Assembly (NCBI GenBank): GCA_011050085.1
Contig: DRGL01000070.1
Coordinates: forward strand, 1-54,524
Direction of reading: 5' to 3'
Source: Pricia antarctica
Lineage (GTDB): Bacteria; Bacteroidota; Bacteroidia; Flavobacteriales; Flavobacteriaceae
Length of the DNA stretch: 54,524 nucleotides
The notes under the pieces are model-generated. The model ran no database searches. It saw only the letters and a list, made by a program, of their open reading frames with translations, and was not told where the DNA came from. Both the position numbers and the translations under genes were made by a program. Positions 1 through 9,339 of this stretch are shown here, piece after piece (the stretch's first letter is position 1; the number at the start of each line of letters is the position of its first letter).

Positions 1-659
1 GGCTTCCATTGGCCCTTGGCAATTTTTTGTTTTAGGCGCTTGCCTTCAACACCCCTCAAGTATTCGCCGAACGCCCTCTCAAGGCCAACACCGGAATAGT
101 AGCCGTTGTCATCGACATTTTCATAGCCCACGCTACGTTCGGCAATTTTTCCCAACGGATGTTCCCGCACCGTTTTTTGCTCTATGATTAAACCGCCCTT
201 ATACGGACCGCGATTGAAAAGCGGAAAATCTTTAACCGCCATATACTCTGAGTAGTCTAAATTTCTGGCAATCAGCGCGTACCGGTTCTTATTGGCCTTT
301 GCCTTGCGCAACACTTGTTGATAATGCGATGAAGAACTTCCCAACATATCGGAAAGCGCATCGGAGAGGGGAACGATGTATTTTTTAAAATCGGCATCAC
401 TTACCGTTACCGCATCAAATCGGATGGTATATCGGGATACCGAAGTAGCCAGGAGACTTCCATCATCGGAATACAGATTTCCACGGTTCGGGGCGATCGT
501 AAACATTTTTTCGGTAAGCTGTAAGGCTAGTTCCTTATACTTGTCGCCTTGTACTACCTGTATGTTCACCAATTTGAACAGCACAGCAGCCGCGAACAGG
601 AACATGCATGCCGAGACGGCATACAGGCGGGTCATAATATTTTTGTCATTAGTAGGCAT
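1..659 (-). CDS. ftsI: Penicillin-binding protein transpeptidase FtsI (PBP3-like), N-terminal part
   Basis: Septal peptidoglycan transpeptidase. The gene runs off the left edge, so only about the first 219 residues are present and the catalytic domain is outside the window. Reading the minus strand from the ATG at 659 gives a short cytoplasmic N-terminus, one membrane segment at about residues 10-28 (FLFAAAVLFKLVNIQVV), then the class B PBP dimerisation region with APNRGNLYSDDGSLLATS and a GVGLERAFGEYLRG segment, both typical of FtsI/PBP2 proteins. The start overlaps the ftsL stop by one base (TGATG), which implies translational coupling. Position in mraZ-rsmH-ftsL-ftsI supports FtsI rather than an elongation PBP. 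Confidence 0.93.
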   Translation of the reverse strand, partial: MPTNDKNIMTRLYAVSACMFLFAAAVLFKLVNIQVVQGDKYKELALQLTEKMFTIAPNRGNLYSDDGSLLATSVSRYTIRFDAVTVSDADFKKYIVPLSDALSDMLGSSSSHYQQVLRKAKANKNRYALIARNLDYSEYMAVKDFPLFNRGPYKGGLIIEQKTVREHPLGKIAERSVGYENVDDNGYYSGVGLERAFGEYLRGVEGKRLKQKIAKGQWK

Positions 660-1018
660 CAGTCTTTAGATTTGGGGATTACTGTTGATTTGGGGTTTTG
701 ATTAATTTGGGATTTTACTTTAATTTGTTTTGGTGGCACCTGCGATGGGAATAATCCATTTACTTCGACGATGTGCATAACCGTGGATTCTAATTTCAGC
801 TGCTGCATATCACTGCGAACATCTACAAATTCACTTCGCAATTCTTTTACCTCTTCGTTGAGGGCGGCAATTTGGTGTACCTTTTTATCGGCACTGTGCG
901 AACTGCCAATCATTATTGTCGCTAAAAAAGATGTGAATATGATAAACAACCAATTCTTCGGTGCGTCTCCGCTAATCAGGAATGTTCCTTTTAATATGTT
1001 TAATAATCCTGTTTTCAC
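659..1018 (-). CDS. ftsL: Cell division protein FtsL-like
   Basis: A 119-residue bitopic membrane protein between rsmH and ftsI, the normal position of ftsL. It has a cytoplasmic N-terminus with an ILKGTFLISGDAPKNW segment, one membrane helix at about residues 22-40, then a heptad-rich coiled coil (IAALNEEVKELRSEFVDVRSDMQQLKLES) and a basic tail rich in Lys and Pro. The start is GTG at 1018: a stop codon lies just upstream in frame and the next Met falls inside the membrane helix. In known divisomes FtsL pairs with FtsB and activates FtsW/FtsI. Sequence conservation in this family is low, so the call rests on topology and position as much as on residues. Confidence 0.85.
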   Translation of the reverse strand: MKTGLLNILKGTFLISGDAPKNWLFIIFTSFLATIMIGSSHSADKKVHQIAALNEEVKELRSEFVDVRSDMQQLKLESTVMHIVEVNGLFPSQVPPKQIKVKSQINQNPKSTVIPKSKD

Positions 1019-1135
1019 GATGCTTGATTACTTTGGTAAGCTCTGGGTCTACTTTCTATACCCTTCGCTATTAATTTGTTTTGCACTCTGTATTTTAAAC
1101 TACCTCTACATGCTAACGGTAGCATTCTTTCTCTT

Positions 1136-2035
1136 TCATATTCTTGCCGCAATTCTCAGCTTGGCACTTCTGGCTCGGTTGTTTTGCTTTATCTCTTCCT
1201 TTGTTGGCACTATCAATCCTCCGACCTTTTTAAATGGCACATCAATATTTCCGTAAAAATCCTTTTCAGGCTCGCCCTCAAATTGGCCCGCGCGGATATA
1301 GCGTTTTACCAATCGGTCTTCTAGCGAATGATAGCTGATGACACTTAACCTTCCGCTGTCTTCCAATAAATCGGGCATCTGAAGAAGAAATTCCTTAATT
1401 GCCAATATTTCTTGGTTCACCTCTATACGAATAGCCTGATAAATCTGTGCTAGTATTTTATGCTCCCTTCCATTGGGTAAAAATTGCTGAAGCACTTCTT
1501 TCAATTTCTCAGTTGTCTTTATCGGGGCGTGCTCTCGCTGCGCCAATATTTGCTTTGCCATGGTATTGGCGTTACGCAGGTCACCATACTCAAAAAGTAC
1601 CTTTCGCAAGGCGTCATAATCATATGTATTGACCACCTCATAGGCCGATAGCGCATTGCGCTTGCTCATGCGCATATCAAGACTTGCGGCGAATCGAGTC
1701 GAAAATCCTCGCTCGGCAGTGTCAAACTGATGTGACGAAACGCCAAAATCGGCCAAAACACCATCCACTTTCCGTATGCCATAGAACTTCAAAAACTGAG
1801 TAACGAATCTGAAATTCTCGTTAATCAGCGTAAAACGTTGATCGTCGATGCTATTCTCAAGAGCATCTTCATCTTGATCAAATGCCAACAATCTACCTTC
1901 AGTACCCAACCTTTTCAATATTTCCCGGGAATGACCTCCACCACCAAAAGTGACATCTACATACGTACCATCCTTTCTGATATTAAGGCCGTCAACGGAC
2001 TCCTTTAAGAGAACTGGATTATGATACATCGCCAT
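1136..2035 (-). CDS. rsmH: 16S rRNA (cytosine-1402-N4)-methyltransferase RsmH
   Basis: SAM-dependent methyltransferase that modifies C1402 in the ribosomal P site. The N-terminal MYHNPVLLKESVDGL and the SAM-binding VDVTFGGGGHSREIL are diagnostic, as are VLADFGVSSHQFD and the C-terminal ISYHSLEDRLVKR and RARSAKLRIAARI. Length about 299 residues is normal. Several Met codons lie close together (2047, 2044, 2035, 2029); I chose 2035 because homologues begin just before YHNPVLLKE. The gene overlaps the end of mraZ by 17 bases. About 117 bases separate it from ftsL. Confidence 0.96.
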   Translation of the reverse strand: MAMYHNPVLLKESVDGLNIRKDGTYVDVTFGGGGHSREILKRLGTEGRLLAFDQDEDALENSIDDQRFTLINENFRFVTQFLKFYGIRKVDGVLADFGVSSHQFDTAERGFSTRFAASLDMRMSKRNALSAYEVVNTYDYDALRKVLFEYGDLRNANTMAKQILAQREHAPIKTTEKLKEVLQQFLPNGREHKILAQIYQAIRIEVNQEILAIKEFLLQMPDLLEDSGRLSVISYHSLEDRLVKRYIRAGQFEGEPEKDFYGNIDVPFKKVGGLIVPTKEEIKQNNRARSAKLRIAARI

Positions 2036-2489
2036 CGTCTCCATCATCACCCATTACTTCTTCGGCCAACGCGGCAAAATCTTCAGCCGTGTCTTCTAGT
2101 ACTTTTTCATAGCTATCCTTATCCCATAACTCTATAATATTTATGGCCGAACTTAGCACTACTTCCTTGTTGATATTTGCAAAATCCACCAAATTTTTAG
2201 GAATCAACAATCTTCCGGTGCCATCAATTTCGACTTCTTTCACACCAGCCGAAAAACGTCGGATAAAATCATTGTTCTTTTTCTTGAACTTGTTTTTCTT
2301 GTTCACCTTCGACATCAAGGCATCCCATTCCTCCCTTGGATAAAGTTCCAAACAAGGTTGAAAGACCGACCTCTTAATAATAAAACCCTTACTCGAAATT
2401 GGCAACATCTGATTTTTTAGGGCAACCGGAATCATTATCCTACCTTTGGAATCAGCCTTGCAATCGTATGTGCCAATGAAATTGATCAC
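2019..2489 (-). CDS. mraZ: Division/cell wall cluster transcriptional repressor MraZ
   Basis: First gene of the dcw cluster. It encodes a DNA-binding protein made of two AbrB-like SpoVT/MraZ half-domains. The first half carries GTYDCKADSKGRIMIPVALK (about residues 6-25), the second EIDGTGRLLIPKNLVDFA (about 87-104); the repeated DxKGRxxIP / DGTGRLLIP pattern is the family hallmark. Length 156 residues is typical. The start is GTG at 2489. The tail is acidic (GDDGDDGD) and overlaps rsmH. MraZ proteins bind direct repeats near their own promoter; a matching repeat array lies 90-120 bases upstream. Confidence 0.96.
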   Translation of the reverse strand: MINFIGTYDCKADSKGRIMIPVALKNQMLPISSKGFIIKRSVFQPCLELYPREEWDALMSKVNKKNKFKKKNNDFIRRFSAGVKEVEIDGTGRLLIPKNLVDFANINKEVVLSSAINIIELWDKDSYEKVLEDTAEDFAALAEEVMGDDGDDGDVS

Positions 2490-2566
2490 GTTATGGTTTT
2501 TGTTATTTTAAATCCTTTTTTTAGACCCAAACGGCAACCAAATCAAGGATTTACAGTACTATAACT

Positions 2567-2574
2567 CAAAAATA
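2567..2574 (-). promoter_or_regulatory. Predicted mraZ promoter -7 element
   Basis: The minus strand reads TATTTTTG, a perfect match to the Bacteroidetes -7 consensus TAnnTTTG. It predicts transcription starting near 2560 and a leader of about 70 bases before the mraZ GTG. The -33 region falls inside the MraZ box array immediately upstream. Confidence 0.6.
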
Positions 2575-2580
2575 CACATT

Positions 2581-2612
2581 TTATTACCACATTTTACCAC
2601 AAATTACCACAT
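2581..2612 (-). promoter_or_regulatory. Putative MraZ operator: three direct repeats at exactly 10-base spacing
   Basis: On the minus strand three copies of TGTGGTAA follow each other with a 10-base period (TGTGGTAATT, TGTGGTAAAA, TGTGGTAATA), followed by a degenerate AATGTG. MraZ of other bacteria binds GTGG-type boxes repeated with about one helical turn between them in front of mraZ. Here the array covers the -33 region of the predicted promoter, as expected for autorepression. The repeat is seen directly; the binding role is inference from the family. Confidence 0.8.
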
Positions 2613-2771
2613 TGTTGATAAGTAGTGGTGTCTTGTGTTATGTTTTGCTTTCCCTATTGCTGAAATGCGCAAGTTCTTTTTCCATCACGATTTGTCTTGC
2701 GAATTTTTATACGATTCACCGACGTTACTTTGAATTGCCTATATTTGGCCCAACCACCGTAACCATTTTAT

Positions 2772-3536
2772 ATGGAAGAAAAAATTATCGAGGAAGGGAA
2801 ATATCGGTATATCGAAAAGGGAGAAGGCTCCCCTATCATTATACTACACGGCCTAATGGGCGGGCTCAGCAACTTTCAAGGAGTCACCGATCATTTCCCG
2901 GAAAAGGGGTATAAGATATTATTGCCCGAGCTACCTATATACGGTATGCCCATGCTTAAGACCAATGTAAAACAGTTCGCAAAATTTGTTGAGGATTTTA
3001 TCAAATTCAAGAAATTACAGGATGTCATTTTACTGGGCAATTCCTTAGGTGGTCATATCGGATTGCTACATACCAAAATGTATCCAGATAAAGTGAAGGC
3101 TTTGATTATTACGGGAAGCTCTGGTCTATATGAAAGTGCTATGGGCGACGGATACCCCAGACGTGGTGATTATGATTTTATTCAGAAGAAAGCGGAGAAC
3201 GTCTTTTACGATTCAAAGGTAGCTACCAAAGAAATTGTTGACGAAGTATTTGCGACCGTAAACGACCGAAACAAGATTTTAAAAACTTTGGCCATTGCTA
3301 AAAGTGCAATTCGTCATAATATGGCCGACGATTTGCCGGCAATGAAAACCCCTACTTGTATCATTTGGGGTAAGAACGATACCGTAACCCCACCAGACGT
3401 AGCCGAACTATTCAATGAATTACTGCCGGATTCCGAGCTTTTTTGGATTGATAAGTGTGGCCATGCGCCCATGATGGAACATCCTGAAGAATTCAATACC
3501 ATTTTAGATGCTTGGTTGGAGAAGCGCGGTTTTTAA
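2772..3536 (+). CDS. Alpha/beta-fold hydrolase
   Basis: A 254-residue alpha/beta hydrolase. The oxyanion-hole motif HGLMGG is at about residues 26-31. The nucleophile elbow is GNSLGG (Ser91), the acid is Asp203 in WGKNDTVTPP, and the catalytic His231 lies in CGHAPMMEHPEEF. The order and spacing are those of the esterase / lipid hydrolase group; the substrate cannot be read from sequence. There is no signal peptide, so it is probably cytoplasmic. It is divergent from mraZ and lies 17 bases ahead of engB, so the two are probably cotranscribed. Confidence 0.88.
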   Translation: MEEKIIEEGKYRYIEKGEGSPIIILHGLMGGLSNFQGVTDHFPEKGYKILLPELPIYGMPMLKTNVKQFAKFVEDFIKFKKLQDVILLGNSLGGHIGLLHTKMYPDKVKALIITGSSGLYESAMGDGYPRRGDYDFIQKKAENVFYDSKVATKEIVDEVFATVNDRNKILKTLAIAKSAIRHNMADDLPAMKTPTCIIWGKNDTVTPPDVAELFNELLPDSELFWIDKCGHAPMMEHPEEFNTILDAWLEKRGF

Positions 3537-3553
3537 TTTGAACCTCCCTACCT

Positions 3554-4171
3554 ATGCATATTAAAACGGCAACTTTTATCATAAGCAATACAGACGTGGC
3601 TAAATGCCCTAACGAGCCCCTGCCGGAGTATGCATTTATCGGTCGGTCTAACGTTGGCAAATCGTCCTTGATCAATATGCTTACGGAGCGAAAGAGTTTG
3701 GCAAAAATCTCCGGTAGGCCTGGAAAGACCCAATTGATTAACCATTTCAAGATCAATGGCAATTGGTTTTTGGTAGATTTACCTGGATACGGATACGCAC
3801 GCGTTTCCAAAAAAAGCAAAAAAACCTTTCAAAAATATATCACCGACTATTTTGCGAAACGCGAACAACTAGTCTGTGCATTTGTTCTCGTTGATATTCG
3901 ACACGAACCGCAAAAAATAGATATGGAATTTATGGAATGGTTAGGCCAAAACGCCATTCCGTTCTGTATTATTTTTACTAAAGCCGATAAGTTGAAACCC
4001 AAAGCAATCGAACGGGCCATAAATGCGTATTTGGCTGAGCTGATTGCAGGGGTTTGGGAAGAAGCACCGCAGTATTTCGTTACCTCGTCTTCTAAAAAAA
4101 TGGGACGCGATGACGTTCTTGGGTATATTGATGCAATCAATGATGAATTTTTCAAGAAAACGCTTAGGTAA
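3554..4171 (+). CDS. engB: Ribosome biogenesis GTP-binding protein EngB (YihA/YsxC)
   Basis: Small GTPase (205 residues) of the TrmE-Era-EngA-EngB family, needed for late assembly of the large ribosomal subunit. The G1 loop is GRSNVGKSS (about residues 30-38), followed by the switch region with SGRPGKTQLINHF, G3 is DLPGYG, and G4 is TKADK (about 138-142). The SSKK near the C-terminus corresponds to G5. Length and motif order are normal. It follows the hydrolase gene closely on the same strand. Confidence 0.96.
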   Translation: MHIKTATFIISNTDVAKCPNEPLPEYAFIGRSNVGKSSLINMLTERKSLAKISGRPGKTQLINHFKINGNWFLVDLPGYGYARVSKKSKKTFQKYITDYFAKREQLVCAFVLVDIRHEPQKIDMEFMEWLGQNAIPFCIIFTKADKLKPKAIERAINAYLAELIAGVWEEAPQYFVTSSSKKMGRDDVLGYIDAINDEFFKKTLR

Positions 4172-4657
4172 AGTACTACTGGCAGTCAAAATCACCAACC
4201 TAACCCTTAACACTTCTATACGTTAAGACCTCAAATTTACTTCCATGCTATATTTTAAGTGAGCGGTTTCTATAAACGAAACGCAGAGATACTTATATAC
4301 CATCACTTTTTCTACAAATTAAATACCTTAACCTTTTCTAAATGTGGACCGATATCCAAGCCAATTACGGTTCAATTGTGGAGCAATCTGTCAGATCGGT
4401 ACGGAACTGAATATACTATTTCCATTTCGTAAACCCCATGTTCATATTTTTTACATCCCCTTAATCATCAATTTCAGGCCTCCATTACGAAACTCCTATT
4501 TTAAACACCTTTAAAATTCTATTTTAATTATAATCCCAGTCCCCAAACGTTAAATTATCAATAAAATACCTAATACAAAGTCGATTCCATTTTCAAGATG
4601 GTTGTTTATGTAGTAACTTAATCTTCTTAAGAAACGTTAATTTAAACTTCATATACC
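4172..4657 (+). other. Intergenic region without a recognisable gene
   Basis: 486 AT-rich bases between engB and the aldehyde dehydrogenase gene. Short open frames here have no recognisable protein character. The region presumably carries the dehydrogenase promoter, but I could not identify a convincing one. Confidence 0.6.
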
Positions 4658-6181
4658 ATGGAAACACTAGAACAAGAACACACGGCCGTAAAGAGACCGG
4701 AGTTCAAAGAAAAGTATGATCATTTTATTGGTGGTGAATGGGTAAAACCTAGCGGCGGCGAATATTTTGATAATATTAGTCCCATCGATGGCAAACCTTT
4801 TACCAAGGCTGCAAGAGGAAACAAAAAACATGTAGATTTAGCTTTAGATGCCGCTCATGCCGCATTTAAAACTTGGTCGGTAACACCCGCAGCCGAGCGA
4901 AGCAATGTATTGCTTAAGATTGCAGATATCATCGAAGAAAATCTAGAGTATCTGGCCAAGGTCGAAACTGTAGATAATGGTAAAGCACTTCGAGAAACTC
5001 GCGCGGCTGACTTGCCTTTGTGCGTAGACCATTTTCGATATTTCGCCGGGGCTATACGCGCCGATGAAAGCACTATGTCAGAACACGATGCCAATACGGT
5101 GAGTATAAATTTACAAGAACCGCTAGGTGTAGTTGGTCAGATAATTCCCTGGAATTTCCCGCTTTTAATGGCTACATGGAAAATCGCCCCAGCCTTGGCG
5201 GCGGGATGTTGTACCGTTGTAAAACCTGCAGAACAAACGCCTACAAGCATAATGGTCTTGATGGACCTCATTAAAGATGTACTTCCAAAAGGTGTGTTGA
5301 ACGTGGTAACCGGATTTGGGCCCGAAGCAGGTAAACCATTGGCTTCTTCTCCTAGAATTGCAAAGGTCGCCTTCACGGGAGAAACTACGACAGGGCGGTT
5401 AATTATGCAATATGCCTCCGAAAACCTTATTCCTGTTACCATGGAATTGGGCGGCAAAAGCCCCAATATCTTCATGAAGAGTATAGCTGACGCCGATGAT
5501 GCTTTTTTCGATAAATGTATTGAAGGTGCCGTTATGTTCGCCTTGAACCAGGGTGAGGTGTGTACCTGTCCGTCGAGAATCTTAGTTGACGAGTCTATCT
5601 ACGATAAATTTATGGATAGAGTGGTAGAACGCACCAAAGCTATCAAAATGGGACATCCGCTTGCAGAAGATACGATGATGGGCGCTCAAGCCTCGAACGA
5701 TCAGTACGAGAAAATTCTTTCGTATTTTGATATTGGCAAACAAGAAGGCGCAGAGATTCTATGCGGAGGAAAAGCAGCGAATCTCAACTCAGGTCTTGAA
5801 AACGGTTATTATATAGAACCAACCATATTTAAGGGAAATAACAATATGCGTGTTTTTCAAGAGGAAATATTCGGCCCAGTGACCTCTGTCACCACTTTCA
5901 AGAATGCAGAGGAAGCAATTGAAATCGCAAACGACACTTTATACGGTTTGGGAGCAGGACTTTGGACGCGGGACGCTCATGAAATCTACCAGATTCCAAG
6001 AGCGGTGAAAGCGGGTCGTGTTTGGGTGAACTGCTATCACGCTTACCCTGCTCACGCGCCCTTCGGCGGATACAAAAAATCCGGGTTTGGCCGTGAGAAC
6101 CATAAGATGATGTTGAATCACTATAGAAATACCAAAAACATGCTTATTTCCTACAGTAAGGATAAGTTGGGCTTCTTTTAG
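4658..6181 (+). CDS. exaC: NAD(P)-dependent aldehyde dehydrogenase, AldB/ExaC (acetaldehyde dehydrogenase) type
   Basis: 507-residue aldehyde dehydrogenase that oxidises an aldehyde, probably acetaldehyde or another short one, to the acid. The cofactor-binding segment is [10 protein letters not shown] (about 162-171) and KPAEQTP (189-195). The general-base Glu263 is in [10 protein letters not shown], and the catalytic Cys302 is in [11 protein letters not shown]. The C-terminal [23 protein letters not shown] region is typical of the AldB/ExaC subgroup. It is followed after 80 bases by a DUF779 gene, a pairing common for this subgroup. Class is certain; the physiological substrate is inferred. 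Confidence 0.93.
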   Translation: METLEQEHTAVKRPEFKEKYDHFIGGEWVKPSGGEYFDNISPIDGKPFTKAARGNKKHVDLALDAAHAAFKTWSVTPAAERSNVLLKIADIIEENLEYLAKVETVDNGKALRETRAADLPLCVDHFRYFAGAIRADESTMSEHDANTVSINLQEPLGVVGQIIPWNFPLLMATWKIAPALAAGCCTVVKPAEQTPTSIMVLMDLIKDVLPKGVLNVVTGFGPEAGKPLASSPRIAKVAFTGETTTGRLIMQYASENLIPVTMELGGKSPNIFMKSIADADDAFFDKCIEGAVMFALNQGEVCTCPSRILVDESIYDKFMDRVVERTKAIKMGHPLAEDTMMGAQASNDQYEKILSYFDIGKQEGAEILCGGKAANLNSGLENGYYIEPTIFKGNNNMRVFQEEIFGPVTSVTTFKNAEEAIEIANDTLYGLGAGLWTRDAHEIYQIPRAVKAGRVWVNCYHAYPAHAPFGGYKKSGFGRENHKMMLNHYRNTKNMLISYSKDKLGFF

Positions 6182-6211
6182 GACTGGTCATTCAATTAAT
6201 TAATTTTTAGG

Positions 6212-6227
6212 GAAGGCTTCGGCCTTC
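6212..6227 (+). terminator. UUCG-tetraloop hairpin between the dehydrogenase and DUF779 genes
   Basis: GAAGGC-TTCG-GCCTTC forms a 6-bp stem with a very stable UUCG loop, followed only by TCTTTG. The weak T tract suggests a partial terminator or an mRNA stability/processing element that lowers expression of the downstream gene. Confidence 0.5.
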
Positions 6228-6261
6228 TCTTTGATTTATATTAGAATAAAAATAAGACACA

Positions 6262-6648
6262 ATGATTACAAAAATAGAAAGAGTTTCAGCGACCGAAGAA
6301 GCGCTTAAAGTTATCGAAACCCTGAAAAAGCGTTTTGGTCCGCTTATGTTTCATCAAAGTGGAGGCTGTTGCGATGGCTCTACTCCCATGTGTTTCGAAA
6401 AAGGCGAGTTCAAGACAGGCGACAGCGACGTGCTGCTGGGGGAAATAGCAGACAGCGAGTTTTACATGTCTCGCGATCAATATGAATACTGGAAACATAC
6501 CCACCTAACCATCGATGTAACGGAAGGTCGTGGTTCAAGTTTCTCTTTAGAAATACCCATGGGCGTTCGCTTTATTATTCGTTCTCGGGTTTTTACCAAT
6601 GAGGAGTATGAAAGATTGAAAAAGGAGGATGCTATTGATATGAACTAA
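6262..6648 (+). CDS. DUF779 domain-containing protein
   Basis: 128-residue protein of the DUF779 family, whose members usually sit next to acetaldehyde-type dehydrogenases as here. It contains MFHQSGGCCDGSTPMCF at about residues 29-45, a Cys-rich motif (adjacent Cys pair plus a third Cys) that could bind metal or be redox active, and a C-terminal SFSLEIPMGVRFIIRSR segment. There is no signal peptide. The biochemical role of the family is unknown to me; an accessory role to the dehydrogenase is inferred only from gene pairing. Confidence 0.85.
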   Translation: MITKIERVSATEEALKVIETLKKRFGPLMFHQSGGCCDGSTPMCFEKGEFKTGDSDVLLGEIADSEFYMSRDQYEYWKHTHLTIDVTEGRGSSFSLEIPMGVRFIIRSRVFTNEEYERLKKEDAIDMN

Positions 6649-7005
6649 TATACTGGCAAATCATTCCTTTGACTAAAGACACTTAGCGATTCAATTATTG
6701 ATAAGGCAATCTCATATATATCGAAGGCTAAAGCCCATGTTCGCAGGCAAACCATTACTTTCGTTAGCTCTGTTCGTTTACAAAAGTGAAATACCTGATG
6801 AAATTGCCAACAAAATATTTTCGAAATTGCATACGGCTAGGTTTTGCTGGTTCTCTTAGTTCAGTAGGTACTTTAATAGGGTTTTACGTTTTCTCCGAAC
6901 AAAATTAAACCCTAATATCGAGTTGCAATAAATTGTCCGCCAGCAACATCCTAATATTATTTTCTTAATTTAAGGCTTTCCCCTGGAAAATAATTAAGCA
7001 ATGTA
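6649..7005 (+). other. Intergenic region without a recognisable gene
   Basis: 357 bases between the DUF779 gene and the AraC-type regulator. I see no open frame with protein character and no clear hairpin with a T tract. Confidence 0.6.
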
Positions 7006-8964
7006 ATGGGTACGGGTGATAATTTATCTAAAGGATCTCAGAAAAAAGGCTCTCATGACGGCTTGGTCGAAAAATTGATGAATGAAATTGCTTCGAATCT
7101 AAACAACGAACAGTTCGGTGTCGATAGGCTCGCCCAAACGGTAGGAATGAGCCGGTCAAGTCTGCACCGGAAGCTGCAAAAACGCCTCGGTATCTCTACA
7201 AGTCAATTTATCAGGGAATACAGATTAAAAAGAGCTTTAGAAATTTTAAGGCAAGAAGACGTTACTGCTTCAGAAGTGGCATACCGTGTTGGGTTTAGCA
7301 GCTCCACTTATTTCAGTACCTCTTTTCTTAAGCTCTACGGCTATACCCCAGGGGAGGTTAAGAACAGAATTGAGATATCAGCATCTTCCATTACTGCAAA
7401 TTCTAATACTGAGAATAAAACATTGTGGTTGGCCAAGCCATCACCTAGAAAGTTTATTTTATTAGTATTGGTAATATTGGGATTGCTTCCTATCGGTTTC
7501 TATATTGTAAATGCCTTTTCAAAAGCTAATTACCGAGATGAAATAGATATAATGGAAAAAAGTTCAACTTCCATTGCCATACTCCCATTCAAAAACCTGA
7601 GCAATAATAAAGAAAGTGAATACTTCGCAGCTGGCGTTGCACAAATCATACAGATCCACTTAAATAAAATTACAGGTATTAAGTTAATCTCGGATACCAG
7701 CATGGCCCAATATGCGGAAACAACCAAAACTAGTCCAGAAATAGCTTCAGAAATTAATGTTTCCCATTTATTGGAGGCCAGTGTCCAAGAATATGATGAT
7801 CGGGTGAGGGTAATCGTAAAACTAATCGATGCAAAAAAGGATGAACAAATTTGGTCAGATACCTATGACCGGAATCTTGTCGATATTTTTAATATCCAAT
7901 CCGAAATATCAAAACAGATTGCCTCAGAATTAGAGCTTGTTCTATCCCCTAACCAAATAAGGCAAATTGAAAGAATACCTACAAAAGATATAGAAGCCTA
8001 TAACCTTTACCAAAAAGGAAAACATTTCTTTAATCTGAAAGACCACTCCCATGGTAAAGGTGAAAAAAGTATACAATATTTTAAACAGGCAATCGAAAAA
8101 GACCCGGAATTTGCATTGGCCTATGCAGCGCTGGCAACAGCATACCTTTTTTCTGGCGAAAACCTATATAAAGACGATTCGGTAAAACTAGTTGAAGAAT
8201 TGGCACTCAAGGCCATTGCGTTGGACAACACTATTTCAGAGGCGCATGTAGCCTTGGGAACCTTGGCGTACATGTACGAATGGGATATGGCAAAAGCACA
8301 AAAAGAATATCAACATGCCATTCAACTCAACCCAAATAACTCAAATGCTTATATCTATTATTCTCAATTTTTATTTAGCGTGAGAGGTGAATCTTATGAA
8401 GCTAGAGAACATATAGATAAGGCACTTCGCCTTGACCCATTGTCATATGTAGCCAATCTAAAGAGTGCACAATATTATTTTTACGAAGGCAAATACGACA
8501 AGGCCTTTGAGGAAACTTCAAAATTGAAGGAAATAAACGGGCATAATATGTTTTCCTATTGGATAAATGTACAACTATATAATTCCCAAGGATTTAACGA
8601 TAAGGGTATAGCAGAATTGGTAGATTATTTTGAAAGGGTACCTCCCCATTTTTTATCCATTGATACCCTAAAAATTTCATATAAAAATAAAGGATTGAAT
8701 GGTGTATATAGATATTACATAGATAGTGATTTACGCGCAGTTGGAGCGCCTTCTAATTTAGGTGAATTCGGCTTGTATGCTGATGCACAAACCTTAGGAT
8801 ATATTGGTGATACTGAGAAAGCATTGGAATATCTTGAAATAGCCTTTGAAAGACACTCTATATATCTTTGCGAAATTAAATACGACCCATACTTTATAAA
8901 CCTCCGAAGCGAATGTCGATTTTTGTCCATTCTGGATAAAATGAACTTAGGCGGTTACAATTAA
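7006..8964 (+). CDS. Membrane-anchored AraC-type regulator with TolB/FlgO-like and TPR domains
   Basis: 652 residues in four parts. Residues about 18-122 are an AraC-family double helix-turn-helix (DRLAQTVGMSRSSLHRKLQKR, then ASEVAYRVGFSSSTYFSTSFLKLYGYTPGEVKN). A single membrane helix is at about 150-170. Residues about 188-310 resemble the TolB-N/FlgO-like module of adenylate-cyclase-type regulators (SIAILPFKNLSNNKESEYFAAGVA). From about 325 on there are tetratricopeptide repeats (FALAYAALATAYLFSGE, SEAHVALGTLAYMYEWDMAKA). The DNA-binding part lies in the cytoplasm with the sensor part across the membrane, a one-component layout known in Bacteroidetes. It lies near the dehydrogenase/DUF779 pair and may control it, but that is inference. 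Confidence 0.88.
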   Translation: MGTGDNLSKGSQKKGSHDGLVEKLMNEIASNLNNEQFGVDRLAQTVGMSRSSLHRKLQKRLGISTSQFIREYRLKRALEILRQEDVTASEVAYRVGFSSSTYFSTSFLKLYGYTPGEVKNRIEISASSITANSNTENKTLWLAKPSPRKFILLVLVILGLLPIGFYIVNAFSKANYRDEIDIMEKSSTSIAILPFKNLSNNKESEYFAAGVAQIIQIHLNKITGIKLISDTSMAQYAETTKTSPEIASEINVSHLLEASVQEYDDRVRVIVKLIDAKKDEQIWSDTYDRNLVDIFNIQSEISKQIASELELVLSPNQIRQIERIPTKDIEAYNLYQKGKHFFNLKDHSHGKGEKSIQYFKQAIEKDPEFALAYAALATAYLFSGENLYKDDSVKLVEELALKAIALDNTISEAHVALGTLAYMYEWDMAKAQKEYQHAIQLNPNNSNAYIYYSQFLFSVRGESYEAREHIDKALRLDPLSYVANLKSAQYYFYEGKYDKAFEETSKLKEINGHNMFSYWINVQLYNSQGFNDKGIAELVDYFERVPPHFLSIDTLKISYKNKGLNGVYRYYIDSDLRAVGAPSNLGEFGLYADAQTLGYIGDTEKALEYLEIAFERHSIYLCEIKYDPYFINLRSECRFLSILDKMNLGGYN

Positions 8965-9339
8965 GAAGTGACGCCCGATACAGAGAACTTTGAGGAAAAA
9001 TCTGATTTTTCAAAATAGCATTGCTCATTAAAACTACTTCAAAAAAGCCATATCAAAAACTGGTATACCAACATAATTTAAAGTTTCTGCACCATAAGTT
9101 AAACCTCGGCTTTAAAATTTAACAACACTGCAACATGTCCGTTATACGGTACTTTAAGCTTTTTCCCATCTTTGGCACTAATGAATTTGAGGTCAGTTTA
9201 TAAGACTTTATTTTACAGAAATATTGCGAAGTTTTAATGAAATAGCGAAAGCCCTTTCATCCCAGCTGCCCTAAGCTTGTCGTAAAAATTAGTTCCCCCA
9301 GCTCAAGAAAAATTAATTATTCAAATAAATAGTAGCATC
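8965..9339 (+). other. Intergenic region without a recognisable gene
   Basis: 375 bases between the AraC-type regulator and the methyltransferase. No open frame with protein character. A promoter for the methyltransferase is expected near the right end but is not clear. Confidence 0.6.

Noticed and set aside
771-1256. Long plus-strand open frame over ftsL and the end of rsmH
   Set aside because: It is the shadow of real minus-strand genes; its translation is low-complexity hydrophobic sequence.
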